Source: Dactylorhiza incarnata
Lineage: Eukaryota > Streptophyta > Magnoliopsida > Asparagales > Orchidaceae
NCBI GenBank assembly: GCA_033032865.1
Contig: JAWHQI010000523.1
Coordinates: 558,001-622,000, forward strand
Direction of reading: 5' to 3'
Length of the DNA: 64,000 nt
The notes under the pieces are model-generated. The model had not been told where the DNA came from and ran no database searches. It saw only the letters and a program-made list of their open reading frames with translations. Below are positions 23,508-35,998 of the stretch, piece after piece (the first letter of the stretch is position 1; each line of letters begins with the position of its first letter). Both the position numbers and the translations under genes were made by a program.

Positions 23508-26500
23508 TCAAGGATAGAACCGTTTGAGATCGTCGCCACTCCAGGTGCGCGGGATGTCTTCTCCTTCACTTGTTTGGAGGCGATAAGCCCCACTTTTTAG
23601 TGCCTATTTGACGATGAAAGGTCCAGCCCAATTAGGATTTAGCTTCCCAACATTACCTGTTCGGGCTGCTACATCAACCTTTTTTAATACGACGTCGCCG
23701 ACAGCAAAATGCTTTACCCTAACATTTTTGTCAAAGTGCTTGGCCATCCTCCTTTTAACTTCTTCTTGCCTTATTGTTGCCTCATCCTGAAGTTCTTCGA
23801 TTAGATCCAAACTATACTTGACAGCCTCGTCATTGTATTCTACCCACGCTTCTCCTCCTTCTTTTCCGTACACAACTCTTGGAGTGACCACCTCAAACTC
23901 CACAGGAACAACAGCCTCCGAGCCATGAGACAGTTTGAATGGTGTCTCCCCTGTAGCTGAAGATGGAGTAGTACGAAGAGTCCAAAAGATGGAGGGAAGT
24001 TGATCTGCCCAGTTTCCTTTCTGATTCCAAACTCTTTTCATCGGGAGCTGCTGGATTCGCCTGTTGGCTGCTTCTACCTGACCATTGGTCCTTGGATGAT
24101 GTACTGAGGAAAACCGCAGGTCAATTCCAACCTAATCGCAAAATTTTATCATCTCGGGATTATTGAATTGTGGACCATTATCAGTGTCAATTGCTAGCGG
24201 AATTCCGTGTCGGCAGACTATTTCTCCCCAGATGAAGTTTCTGATGATTTGGGTAGTAGTTCTTGCCAGTGCCTTAGCCTCGATCCACTTACTGAAGTAG
24301 TCAATCATCACTATGATAAAGCGGCGCTGACCGCTAGCCATTGGAAAGGGTCCGATGAGATCCATCCCCCAAACTGCGAAGGGCCAGGGTGCAGTTATTG
24401 ACCTAAGCGACTGAGCGGGCAGATGCTGAAGAGGAGCGAACTTTTGGCACTGCACACACCGCTTGGCAAATGCTTCAGCATCCTTTCTCATAGTCGGCCA
24501 AAAATATCCTTGCCGCAGGATCCTTTTTTCTAAGGTTTTTGCCCCTGAATGGCTACCACATTCCCCAGAATGAACTTCCTGAAGTACGATAGGGATCTCT
24601 TCTTCTGAAACACATCGTGCTGAGGGGGAAATCAAAGTTTTTCTGTAGAGAACTCCTGCTATTAGATAATACTATGCCGCCTTCCTTTTGAATCTTCTCC
24701 GATCTTTGATGGAATGGTGGAACTCCCCCTTTGATAGGAATAACTCGTAAGGATCCTTCCATGAAGGATTATGATCAATTTGCATGAGTTCTGCCTCATC
24801 TATTGCCGAATGAAAGAGTTGAAAGGTCACTCCCCCTGATGGAAGTCCGAACTTCGACAATTCATCTGCCTCCTCATTTTGCGTTCTTGGGATGTGCTCG
24901 ATAATAAATGACTTGAATCTTCCAATTTCCTTTTTGGCTAATAGCAGATATTTTCGCAGAATCGGCTCCCTTGTCTCATAATTTCCCAAGACCTGGGAGG
25001 CCATCACCAGTGAATCGGTTCTAACATGTACATATTCTGTGCCCAACTCCTTCGCATGCCTTAGCCCAGCCAGAAGTGCTTCGTATTCTGCCTGGTTATT
25101 TGTAACTGGAAAGAAGAACTTGATAGCTTGCTCCAGCCTGATGCCATTTGGGCTGATCAACACTACTCCGGCTCCCACGGAGTTTCTGCCAGAAGCCCCA
25201 TCCACATAAATGATCCAAGCCAGAGGAGATCGTACCACCTGTTTAGGACTAAGCTCTGTTGTATCTACCAGGAAGTCTGCCAAGATTTGCGCTTTGATTG
25301 CTGTTCGGGGGATGTACGATATCTCAAATTCACTTAGTTCAATAGCCCATTTTGCCAACCTCCCTGAATGATCTGGCTTTTCAAGAATATTTTTTAAAGG
25401 ATGATCTGTAATAACTTGGACGGAAAGAGCCTGAAAATAAGGGCGAATCCTTCGCGCAGACATAACCAAAGCCAAGGCCAGTTTCTCCAGGATCGAATAT
25501 CTGGTTTCTGCATCCTTAAGGATGTGGCTGACATAGTATATTGGAAACTGCCTCCTCTTTTCTTCCCGAACGAGGACGGAACTCACCGCTTCTGGTCCGA
25601 CTCCCAGATATAAGAATAGCTTTTCTCCCTCACGGGGACTTTGGAGTAGTGGAGTCGAAGTTAACTGTCCCTTCAGCTGCTCGAAAGCCTTGTTACACTC
25701 CTCGCTCCATTCGAACTTTGATCCCCCTCGCAATGTTTTAAAGAATGGGGCACTTTTATCTCCGGATTTGGAGATAAACCTGCTCAATCCTGCCAATCTC
25801 CCCCCAAGCTGTTGAACTTCTTTAGTATTTCGAGGAGGGGTCATATCAAGGATGGCCTTCACCTTATCTGGATTTGGTGCAAGGCCATCAGGAGTTAAGA
25901 GATGCCCAAGAAATTTTCCTTTGCTTGCCCCGAACACACATTTCAATGGGTTTAATTTTAACTTGAACCTCCGTGGAGTAGCGAACGTCTCTACGAGGTC
26001 TTTCAAGTGCAATGAGAATGTTTTACTTTTGAGAAGAAGATCATCAACGTAAACTTCGAGATTCCTGCCCTTTTGATGTTTAAAGACGGTATCCATCATT
26101 CTTTGGTATGTTGCACCCGCGTTTTTAAGACCCAAGAAGTAACACCCATCGTTTGTGATAAATGAGGTATGCGGGATGTCAGGTTTGTGCATTTTAATTT
26201 GATGGTACCCGGAGAAGGCATCGAGGAAACTCATAAAACCATACCCAACCGTGGAATCAACTAAGACATCTATCCGAGGCAAAGGGTAACAATCTTTACG
26301 GCACGCTTTATTAAGTTTGGTGAAGTCCACGCACATGCGCCACTTCCCACAAGATTTCTTAACCATTACAACATTCGACATCCACGTGGGATATTGAATC
26401 TCAGAAATGAAACCCGCTTTTAGGAGTTTGGAAACCTCCTCTCTGATGGGCAACGCCAGCTTGGTCGCCACTTCTCTCTTCTTTTGCTGGACGGGCTTAA

Positions 26501-29128
26501 ACTCAGGAGATACGTTTAGATGATGACAAGCCACGTCTGGATCCACTCCTGGCATATCCTCCGCTGACCAAGCGAAGATATCCAGATTCCCCAACAGACA
26601 GGAGATTAGCTCCACTTTCTCCTCTTCTGACAACTCAGCGTTGATGACCAGCTTCTTTTCTACCCCCTCAGCAATAGGAACTTCTTGGGTCGCTTGGGCA
26701 GGTTCCAAGTGAGCCCCTTCTCGATCTTTTCCTTCCTCGGCGGCCTCTGGAGACTCAGCAACCTCCAAAACCTCATCCATGGTCTTGGGAAGTGGAGTGT
26801 CGGTGACCATGTTGACAGTTCGGACGTAGCACTCCCGAGCTACCTTTGGGTTGCTTCTGACCCGATACTGTTTTCCTTCAGCAGCGAACTTGAGGGCAAG
26901 GTGAAAAGTGGACACTATTGCTCTATACGCATTGAGAATCGGCCTCCCGAAGATAGCACAGTAGTTGCTTGGGGCATCTACTACCACGAAATTGATCAAC
27001 TTTATCACCCCTCCAAAAGAGACCAGGAGCTTCACTGAACCCTCTACTTCCTTCTTCTCCCCAGAAAAACCGTAGAGGGGCCCATCGGTGGAAAGTAGAT
27101 GCTTTCCGGTCTTCAGGGCCTCGAAAGTCGGGCGGAAAAGGAGATTGATGGAGCTGCCGGTATCAATAAGAATCTTGTGGACTGTATAGTTTTCGATGAT
27201 GGCCTTGATAACCACCGCATCATCGAAAGGATTAGCATTGGGGGGAAGGTCTTCCTGACCAAATGTGACAATAGTGCTTTTGGGAGGAGAACTTGTAGTG
27301 GCTGCCACTTCCTGCTTTAGAACTCTCGCAATGCTGGATTTGTGAGATGATTCCGCTCCAGCTCCCCCATGGATACAATAGATGTCCCCTAAGGGGCCCA
27401 CATCATTGACTTCGACGCATTCGGTAGAAGGATGGATGTCACCATAGCAGCCGGCGTCCTCAACGTCGGCGCATTCCCAGGTCACTTCTACTGTTTCCTT
27501 CTCCTTTTTCTTCTCGGTAGTTGGCTCAGCAGTTTTATCTTTCCGAACTAGACCCCGGAGCTTTCCTTCTCCCAGGAGTCTTTCTATAAGCAAACGAAGA
27601 GCTCGACAGTCTTCAGTTAGATGTCCCCCCTCTTTATGATATTCAAAATAAAGGTTCGGATTTCGATTGCGAATATCCGACTTCAGAGGAGCAGGCCTAT
27701 TGAAATCTGGCCTCCTTTGCAGAATCTGGACTACTTCGTCCATGGTGACGTTTAGGGGAGTGAATGACTCTTGCGAATCATCGTATTGAGTTGATGGAAT
27801 GACTGGAGGTGGCTGCGCGGCATACTGTTGCAAATATACCGGCATGATTTGCGGAAAGGGAGCAGATGGAGCGGGGGCGACGGCCAACGGTGGTTTCTGA
27901 TCTTGAAACCGCTGATGGGCCCATAAATGGTTGCTTATTTTTGTAGTTCCTTCCCCTTTGGGAACGGGGTTCAAAGTGGGACTGATTCAATGGTGGATGA
28001 TGGAAGGACGGATTTGATGGCTCCTTGTCGCTTACCAGCTTCGCGACGTAGTCTGGATTGCTCTTCTCTCCTCTGATAAACATATTTGCCAAACTTATCA
28101 TTTCCTGATAAGTCTTAGGCTCCCTTATATTTGCTTCGAACTTTAGGGGGCCCTCTCTTAGGCTATGGATGAGGGCAACCCTATACAGCTCCGGGTCCAC
28201 ATTTTGGACTTCCATGATCTCTTTCTGGAATCGATCCACAAAACGAGCCCATGTCTCGCCTTCCCGTTGTTTTATATCGAAAAGGGCCGCCGGGCCGCTC
28301 TTTCTCTTCCTTGAGGTGGAGAATCTCAGCAGGAATTCTCTTCGCAGCTCCGCGAAACAACGGATCGACCTGGGGTGCAAACCGTAAAACCATTCCCTCG
28401 CTTGTCCTTCAAAGGAGGTTACAAGAAGCTTGCACTTGGTTGCATCAGTTAAGGTTCTGAGAGCAATGGCTGACTCGAAAGCTTGTAAATGAACCGTGGG
28501 ATCAGTCTCCCCATTGAAAGCTGGCAGGCGAGGCTCCCTGAAATTATTAGGGGCAGGCTCCCCTCTGACTTCGTCCACAAAGGAAGAAGTTTCTTCCATG
28601 TCTTCATACAGAGGAGCAGGGTAATAAGCCGTCGGAGCTGCGGCTATTCGCGGACAAGCCGCCTGATAAGAAGACCGGGGCAGCAGCTTCTGGCGAGTAG
28701 GAGTGATGAATAGGAACTTCAGGCGGGTAGGAGAGACGGGTCGCGCCCTCCTGCGGGTAGGAAAGGTGGGCAGCGTGAGAAGTCGCCCCCTGGAAGTCGA
28801 GGACTCGAGCTGGCATGTTGTGCGCGGCTTCCTGATAGAAGTTTTTCCTAGCCGCAGGGTCTTCTTGATGGAGCTGGAAATTAACGGCTTGCGGTAGCGA
28901 GTAAGGAGGAGGTGGAGGAAGGACCGGGGTCACCGCCTGATTAGCCGCGGCTTGTTGCGGAACTAGTCGCTCGGTTAGCATTGCTAAAGTCTGACTGATC
29001 GCTTCAAGTCGCTGATCAGTGGCCCTCTGAGCCCGCTCGGCTTCTCTCCTTGATTGCTCCAGGGCTTCCCATAAAGAGTCCTCGCTATGATCGGAGCGAT
29101 CTCCAAGGGGGAACTAACGATCTGACAT
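23508..29128 (-). pseudogene. Element 3 gag-pol polyprotein, multiply disabled
   Basis: This is the full-length gag-protease-RT-RNase H-aRNase H-integrase region, read leftwards from MSDR at 29128 to a TGA at 23508. Visible lesions: a TAG at codon 5 (29114-29116); frameshifts in gag near 28680 and near 27970 (an extra G in the GGGCCC stretch); a 15-bp in-frame deletion near 26135 that removes most of the conserved VMPFG motif of RT; and TAG codons at 24672, 24132 and 23604. Protease (DTGSS), YVDD, both RNase H domains and the integrase HHCC and DDE regions are otherwise recognisable. It cannot make active pol by itself. Confidence 0.93.
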
Positions 29129-29180
29129 CGTGGCGAAAAGGATTTCACCGACAATCCGCGATCTGAAGGTCGCGTGTTTC

Positions 29181-29955
29181 TGTTGAGTCCGAGATCGCAC
29201 CTTTGAGGGAAACCAGAGGCTGCGGGTTGCCGGTTACTTTTTGTGTAGAAGAATGAGACCGCTAGCAGCGGTCAAGGCCAGACTTCGCCCGCCGCAGCAA
29301 ATGCCACTCCTGCGACGGGCTTTCCTTTGATTAGAAAGAAGTGGTTACAGCGGGCTGCAAGTGCAGGAAAAGAGAAGTCGGCAGGTCAGACAGTCCGCAA
29401 GACGAGAAACTCGAGTCCGCAGCTCAAACAAGCGAGCTCCTAGATTTGAGTGTGTGTGTCTTTGGAACAGTGCCACCCCCTATTTATAGGCTTGGTGGCC
29501 TGCCCGAACGGGCAGGGATAAAATAACCGCCTGCCCGGGTACAGGAAAAACGGACAGGTGGTGACGGGATACACAAAGAAGGAAAGAAAGAAGTCGCGCG
29601 GCTTGGCGGCTTGCCCCTCCGAATTGTCTGACCAGAGGCTAAAGATGATGCGGCCAAGGCGACGATGCTACCCGCTCGATCTTTGTCTTGAGACCGTGGC
29701 TTGTTCTTTGACTTTGGACCTTGGCTTATCCCCATGGCATAAACCGCGCGACCTCCGACTTGAGACCGCGACTTGCCCTGCTGGACTTGGGCCTGGAATA
29801 TATTTAGTACTTGGTGGCGGTCTGAGTTATGCCAGACCGCCCGACCTATGTTAGCTGGTGTCGATGGATCTCGTTTAATCTGAGCCGGGCGACTTAGATC
29901 CGCAAACCGCTCGGTCTGCGAGTAATCCTCTTGGAAGCGGTTTCCCGGGTAAACA
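29181..29955 (-). repeat. Element 3 5' LTR (right), with promoter
   Basis: This 775-bp LTR with TG...CA ends drives minus-strand transcription. The TATA box TATAAATA (minus strand) is at 29481-29488. Just upstream of it on the minus strand lie the paired CCTGCCCG / CGGGCAGG inverted repeats seen in all family LTRs, here with one changed base. Confidence 0.92.
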
Positions 29956-32900
29956 TGACCACCTCAAACTCTACAGGAACAACAGCCTCCGAGCCATGAG
30001 ATAGTTTGAATGGTGTCTCCCCTGTAGCTGAAGATGGGGTAGTACGAAGAGTCTAGAGGATGGAAGGAAGCTGGTCCGCCCAATTTCCTTTTTGATTTAA
30101 GACTCTTTTCATCAAGAGCTGCCGGATTTGCCTGTTTGCTGCTTCTACTTGACCATTGGTCCTCGGATGATGTACTGAGGCAAATCGTAGATCAATTCCC
30201 ACCTGATCACAAAAGTGTATCATCTCAGGATTATTGAACTGTGGACCGTTATCAGTGACAATTGCTAGCGGAATTCCATGCCGGCAGACTATTTCTCCCC
30301 AGATGAAGTTTTTAACAATTTGAGTTGTAGTTCTTGCCAGCGCTTTTGCCTCAATCCACTTACTGAAATAGTCGATCATCACAATGATAAAACGACGTTG
30401 ACCGCTAGCTATTGGAAAAGATTCCATAAGATCCATCCCCCATACTGCAAAAGGCCACGACGCAATTATTGACCTGAGTGACTGAGCAAGCAAATGCTGA
30501 AGAGGAGCTAACTTTTGGCACTGAACACATCGCTTGGCAAATGCTTCAGCATCCTTTCTCATGGTTGGCCAAAAATACCCCTGCCGCAAGATTCTTTTCT
30601 CCAGAGTCTTTGCTCCTGAATGACTACCGCACTCCCCTGAATGAATTTCCTGGAGTATGATTGGGATTTCATCCTCCGAAATGCATCGTGCTGAGGGAGA
30701 GATCAGGGTCTTTCTGTAGAGAACTCCTGCTATCATATAATAATATGCTGCCTTCCTTTTGAATCTTCTCTGATCCTTGATGGAATGATGGAATTCCCCT
30801 TTTGATAGAAATAGCTCGTAAGGGTCCTTCCACGAAGGATTATGATCAATTTGCATGAGTTCTGACTCATCTGTTGCCGGATGAAAGAGTTCAGATGTCA
30901 CTCCCCCGGACGGAAGACCGAACTTGGACAACTCATCCGCCTCCTCATTTTGTGTCCTTGGAATATGCTCAATGATGAATGACTTGAATCTTCCGACTTC
31001 CCTTTTAGTTAGCAGTAGATATTTCCTCAGAATCGGCTCCCTTGTCTCATAATTTCCCAAGACCTGAGAAGCCATTACCAGCGAATCAGTTCTAACATGT
31101 ACATGTTCTATGCCCAGCACTTTTGCAAGTCTCAACCCTGCCAAGAGTGCCTCGTATTCTGCCTGGTTATTTGTAACTGGAAAGAAGAACTTGATAGCCT
31201 GCTCCAGCCTGATGCCATTCGGGCTGATCAATACTACTCCGGCTCCCACAGAGTTTTTGCCAGAAGCCCCATCCACATAAATAACCCAAGCTAGAGGAGA
31301 TTGCATCGCCTGTTCGGAACCAGGTTCTGTTGTATCTACCAAGAAGTCTGCCAAAATTTGCGCTTTGATCGCTGTCCGAGGGATGTAGGATATCTCAAAT
31401 TCGCTTAGTTCAATGGCCCATTTTGCTAACCTCCCTGAATGATCTGGCTTTTCAAGAATATTTTTTAAAGGATGATCTGTAATAACTTGGATGGAATGAG
31501 CTTGAAAATAGGGCCGAAGCTTTCGCGCAGACATAACCAAGGCCAGGGCCAGTTTCTCCAAGATCGAGTATCTGGTTTCTGCATCTTTTAGAATATGGCT
31601 GACATAGTATATTGGAAACTGCCTCTTCTTTTCCTCCCGAACGAGGACAGAACTTAACGCATCCGGGCCGACTCCCAGATATAAGAATAACATTTCCCCC
31701 TCACGGGGACTTTGGAGTAGTGGAGTCGAGGTTAACTGTTCTTTCAGCTGCTTAAAAGCCTTGTTACACTCCTCGCTCCATTCGAACTTTGATCCCCCTC
31801 GTAATATCTTAAAGAAAGGGGCACTTTTGTCTCCGGATTTGGAGATAAACCTGCTCAATCCTGCCAATCTTCCCCCAAGTTGCTGAACTTCTTTAGCATT
31901 TCGAGGAGGGATCATATCAAGGATGGCCTTCACCTTATCTGGATTCGGTGCAAGACCGTTAGGAGTTAAGAGGTGCCCAAGAAACTTTCCCTTGTTTGCC
32001 CCAAACACACATTTCAACGGGTTTAATTTTAACTTGAACCTCCGTAGAGTAGCGAACGTCTGTACGAGGTCTTTCAAGTGTAATGAGAATGTTTTACTTT
32101 TTAGAAGGAGGTCGTCAACGTAAACTTCAAGGTTCCTGCCCTTTTGATGCTTAAAGACGGTATCCATCATTCTTTGGTACGCTGCGCCCGCATTTTTAAG
32201 ACCGAAAGGCATTACGAGATAGCAGTAACACCCATCGTTTGTGATAAATGAAGTATGCGGGATATCAGGTTTGTGCATTTTAATTTGATGATACCCTGAG
32301 AAAGCATCGAGAAAACTCATAAAGCCATACCCAACCGCGGAATCAACTAAGACATCTATCCGAGGCAAAGGGTAGCAATCTTTAGGGCACGCTTTATTAA
32401 GTTTGGTGAAGTCCACGCACATGCGCCACTTCCCACCAGATTTCTTAACCATTACAACATTCGACATCCACGTGAGATATTGAATTTCAGAAATAAAACC
32501 AGCTTTCAGGAGCTTGGAAACCTCCTCTCTGATGGGCAACGCCAGCTTGGTTGCCACTTCTCTCTTTTTTTGTTGGACGGGCTTGAACTCAGGAGATACG
32601 TTTAGATGATGACAAGCCACATCTGGATCCACTCCTGGCATATCCTCCGTTGACCAAGCGAAGATATCCAAATTTTCTAGCAGGCAGGAGATTAGCTCCA
32701 CTTTCTCCTCCTTGGGTAACTCAGCGTTGATGACCAGCTTCTTTTCTACCCCTTCAGCAATAGGAACTTCTTGGGTCGCTTGGGCATGTTCCAAGTGAGC
32801 CCCTTCTCGATCTTTTCCTTCCTCGGCGGCCCTTGAAGACTCAGCAATCTCCAAAACCTCATCCCCGACCTTGGGAAGTGGAACGTCGGTGATCATGTTG

Positions 32901-35181
32901 ACAGTTCGGACGTAGCACTACCGAGCCACCTTTGGGTTGCTTCTGACCCGATACTGCTTTCCTTCGGCAGCGAACTTGAGGGCAAGATGAAAGGGGGATA
33001 CTACTGCCCTATACGCATTGAGAATCGGCCTCCCGAAGATAGCACAGTAGTTGCTCGGGGCATCTACTACCACGAAATTGATCAACTTTATTACTCCTCC
33101 AAGAGAGACCAGGAGCTTTACTGACCCTCTACTTCCTTCTTCTCCCCCGAAAAACCGTAGAGGGGCCCGTTGGTGGAAAGCAAATGCTTTCCGGTCTTCA
33201 GGGCCTCGAAAGTCGGGCGGAAAAGGAGATTGACGGAGCTGCCAGTATCAATCAGAATCTTGTGGACTGTATAGTTTTCGATGACGGCCTTGATGACCAC
33301 CGCATCATCGAAAAGATTGGCATTGGGGGGAAGATCATCTTGACCAAAGGTGACAATAGTGCTTTCGGGAGGAGAACTTGAGGTGGCTGCCACTTCCTGG
33401 TTTAAAACTCTCGCGATGCTGGATTTGCGAGAGGATTCCGCTCCAGCTCCTCCATGGATACAATAGATGTCCCCTAAGGGGCCCACATCATTGACTTCGA
33501 CGCATTCGGTAGAAGGATAGATGTCACCATTGCAGCCGGCGTCTTCGATGTCGGCGCATTCCCAGGTCACTTCTACTGTTTCCTTCTCCTTTTTCTTCTC
33601 GGCAATTGGCTCAGCAGTAGTATCTTTCCAAACCAGACCCCAGAGCTTTCCTTCTCCAAGGAGTCTCTCTATGAGCAAACGAAGGGCCCGACAGTCTTCG
33701 GTCAGATGCCCCCCTTCTTTATAATATTCACAATAGAGGTTCGGATTTCGACTGCGGATATCCGACTTCAGAGGAGCAGGCCTTTTGAAATCTGGCCTCT
33801 TTTGCAGAATCTGGACCACTTCGTCCATGGTGACGTTTAGGGGAGTGAATGACTCTTGCGAGTCATCATATTGAGTGGATGGAATGACTGGAGGTGGCTG
33901 CGCAGCATACTGTTGTAAGTATACCGGCATGATTTGCAGAAGGGGAGCGGATGGAGCGGGAGCGACGGCCAACAGTGGTTTCTGATCTTGAAACCGCAGA
34001 TGGCTCATAAATGGTTGATTATTTTTGTAGTTTCTCCCCCTTTGGGAACGGGGTTCAAAGTGGGACTGATTCGATGGCGGATGATGGAAGGATGGATTTG
34101 ACTGCTCCTTGTCGCTTACCAGTTTCGCGACGTAGCCTGGATTGCTCTTCTCTCCTCTGATAAACATATTTGCCAGACTTATCATTTCCTGGTAAGTCCT
34201 AGGCTCCCTTATATTTGCTTCGAATTTTATGGGGCCCTCTCTTAAGCCATGGATGAGGGCAACCCTATATAACTCTGGATCCACATTTTGAACTTCCATT
34301 ATCTCTTTTTGGAAGCGATCTACAAAACGAGCCCACGTCTCGTCTTCCCGTTGTTTTATATCGAAGAGGGCCGCCGAGCCACTCTTTCTCTTTCTTGAGG
34401 TAGAGAATCTCAGCAGGAATTCTCTTCGCAGCTCAGCGAAACAACGGATCGACCTGGGGTGCAAACCGTAAAACCATTCCCTTGCTTGTCCTTCAAAGGA
34501 GGTTACAAGAAGCTTGCACTTAGTTGCATCAGTTAAGGTTCTGAGAGCGATGGCTGACTCTAAGGCTTATAAATGAACCGTGGGATCAGTCTCCCCATTG
34601 AAAGCTGGCAGGCGAGGTTCTCTGAAATTATTAGGGGCTGGTTCCCCTCGGACTTCGTCCACAAAGGGAGAAGTTTCCTCCATATCTTCATATAGAGGAG
34701 CAGGGCAACAAGTCGCCGGAACTGCGGCTAGTCGCATGCAAGCCGCTTGGTAAGAGGATCGTGCAGCAACTTCTGGCGGGTAAGAATGACGGGCCGCGCC
34801 TTCTTGCAGGTAGGAAACGTGGGCAGCATGAGAGGCCGCCCCCTGGAAGTCGAGGACCCGAGCCGGCATGCTGTGCGCGGCTTCCTGATAGAAGTTTTGC
34901 CTAGCCGCAAAGCCTTCTTGCTGGGGCTGGAAGTTAGCGGCTTGCGGTAGCGGGTAAGGAGGAGGTGGAGGAGGAACTGGGGTTACTGCCTGATTAGCCG
35001 TGGCTTGCTGTGGAACTAGTCGCTCGGTTAGCACTGCTAGAGTCTGAGTGATCGCTTCAAGGCGTTGATCAGTGGCCCTCTGAGCCCGCTCGGCTTCCCT
35101 CCATGATTGCTCCAGGGCTTCCCACAAAGAGTCCTCGCTGTGATCGGAGCGGTCTCCAAGGGGGAACTGACGGTCTGACAT
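29956..35181 (-). pseudogene. Element 2 gag-pol polyprotein, main part, disabled
   Basis: This is the main part of the Element 2 polyprotein, from MSDRQFPLGD at 35181 leftwards to the Element 3 insertion point; it continues at 16248-15867. Lesions: TAA at 34567-34569 in gag (CAG/CAA in others); a 1-bp deletion near 33122 after the protease; TAG at 32918-32920; and TAG at 30053-30055 replacing a Trp in integrase. Between them long stretches remain open (for example 947 codons, 32896-30053). These include intact RT MPFGLKNA and YVDD, aRNase H (YVDGAS, NNQAEYEALL, RTDS, EEADELS), the integrase HHCC finger and the DDE core (D of MDL, TDNGPQF, GQVEAAN). Confidence 0.93.
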
Positions 35182-35230
35182 TGTGGTGAGGATTTCACCG
35201 ACAATCCGCGATCTGAAGGCCGCGTGTTTC

Positions 35231-35998
35231 TGTTGAGTCCGAAATCGCACCTCCGAAGGAAATCGGAGGCTGCGGGTTGCCGGTTACTTTTTGGGTGGAA
35301 GGATGAGACCGCTAGTAGCGGTCGAGGCCAGACTTTGCCCGTCACGGCGAATGCCACTCCTGTGACGGGCTTTCCTTTGATTAAAATGAGGCGGTTACAA
35401 GTGCAGGAAAAGAGAAGCCGGCCGGTCAGACAATCCGCAAGACGGGAAACTCGAGTCCGCAGCTCAAACAAGCGAGCTCCTAGATTCGAGTGTGCGTGTC
35501 TTGGGAACAGTGCCGCCCCCTATTTATAGGCTTGGGGGCCTGCCCGAACGGGCAGGGATAAAATAACCGCCTGCCCGGGTATAGGAGAAACGGGCAGGCG
35601 GTGACGGGATACATAAAGAAGGAAAGAAAGAAAGAAGCCGCGCGGCTTGGCGGCTTGCCCTTCCGACCTGTCTGACCAGAAGCTGAAGATGATGCGGCCA
35701 AGGCGACGATGCTATCCGAGCGGTCTCTGTCTTGAGACCGCGGCTTGTTCTTTGACCTCGAACCTTGGCTTATCTCCATGGCACAAACCGCACGATCTCC
35801 GACTTGAGACCGTGACTTGCCCTGTTGGACTTGGGCTTGGATTATCTTTAGTACTTGGTGGCGGTCTGAATTATGTCAGACCGCCCGGCCTGTGAAAGCC
35901 GGTGCTGCTGGAACCTGTACAGCCTGAGCAGGGCGACTTGGATCCGCCGACCGCACAGTCTGCGAGTAAACCTATTGAAGCGGTCTTCCGGGTAAACA
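35231..35998 (-). repeat. Element 2 5' LTR (right), with promoter
   Basis: This 768-bp LTR is paired with 7616-8380. The minus-strand TATA box is at 35521-35528. Two inverted repeats lie immediately upstream of it on the minus strand: 35539-35556 (arms CCTGCCCG/CGGGCAGG, 2-nt spacer) and 35567-35601 (11-bp arms CCGCCTGCCCG/CGGGCAGGCGG). The gag ATG lies only 50 bp beyond the LTR. Confidence 0.92.

Larger units (their letters stand above)
16249..29955 (-). mobile_element. Element 3: Tat-like LTR retrotransposon nested in Element 2 pol
   Basis: This 13.7-kb element is inserted into the integrase C-terminal coding region of Element 2. It is flanked by a perfect TGACC duplication (16244-16248 and 29956-29960). 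LTRs are 16249-16998 (750 bp) and 29181-29955 (775 bp); the length difference is one 25-bp deletion in the left LTR. It has the full family layout, but pol and both antisense genes carry stops. It must be younger than Element 2, since it interrupts it. Confidence 0.95.
7616..35998 (-). mobile_element. Element 2: Tat-like Ty3/gypsy LTR retrotransposon inserted in the satellite, with two nested insertions
   Basis: It is bounded by LTRs at 7616-8380 and 35231-35998 that share private changes (for example a deletion near the ..ATGAGGCGGTTAC.. stretch and CGAAGG near the start). Flanks are TTTCC (7611-7615) and TTACC (35999-36003), an imperfect 5-bp target duplication. The satellite sequence continues across the element in phase: 128 bp on the left plus 1,374 bp on the right makes one 1,502-bp unit. 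Pol and the TATA box lie on the minus strand, so the 5' LTR is the right one. The element is interrupted by a solo LTR (11621-13271) and by Element 3 (16249-29955). Without these and their duplicated sites it is about 13.0 kb. Its pol and both antisense genes carry disabling lesions. Confidence 0.92.
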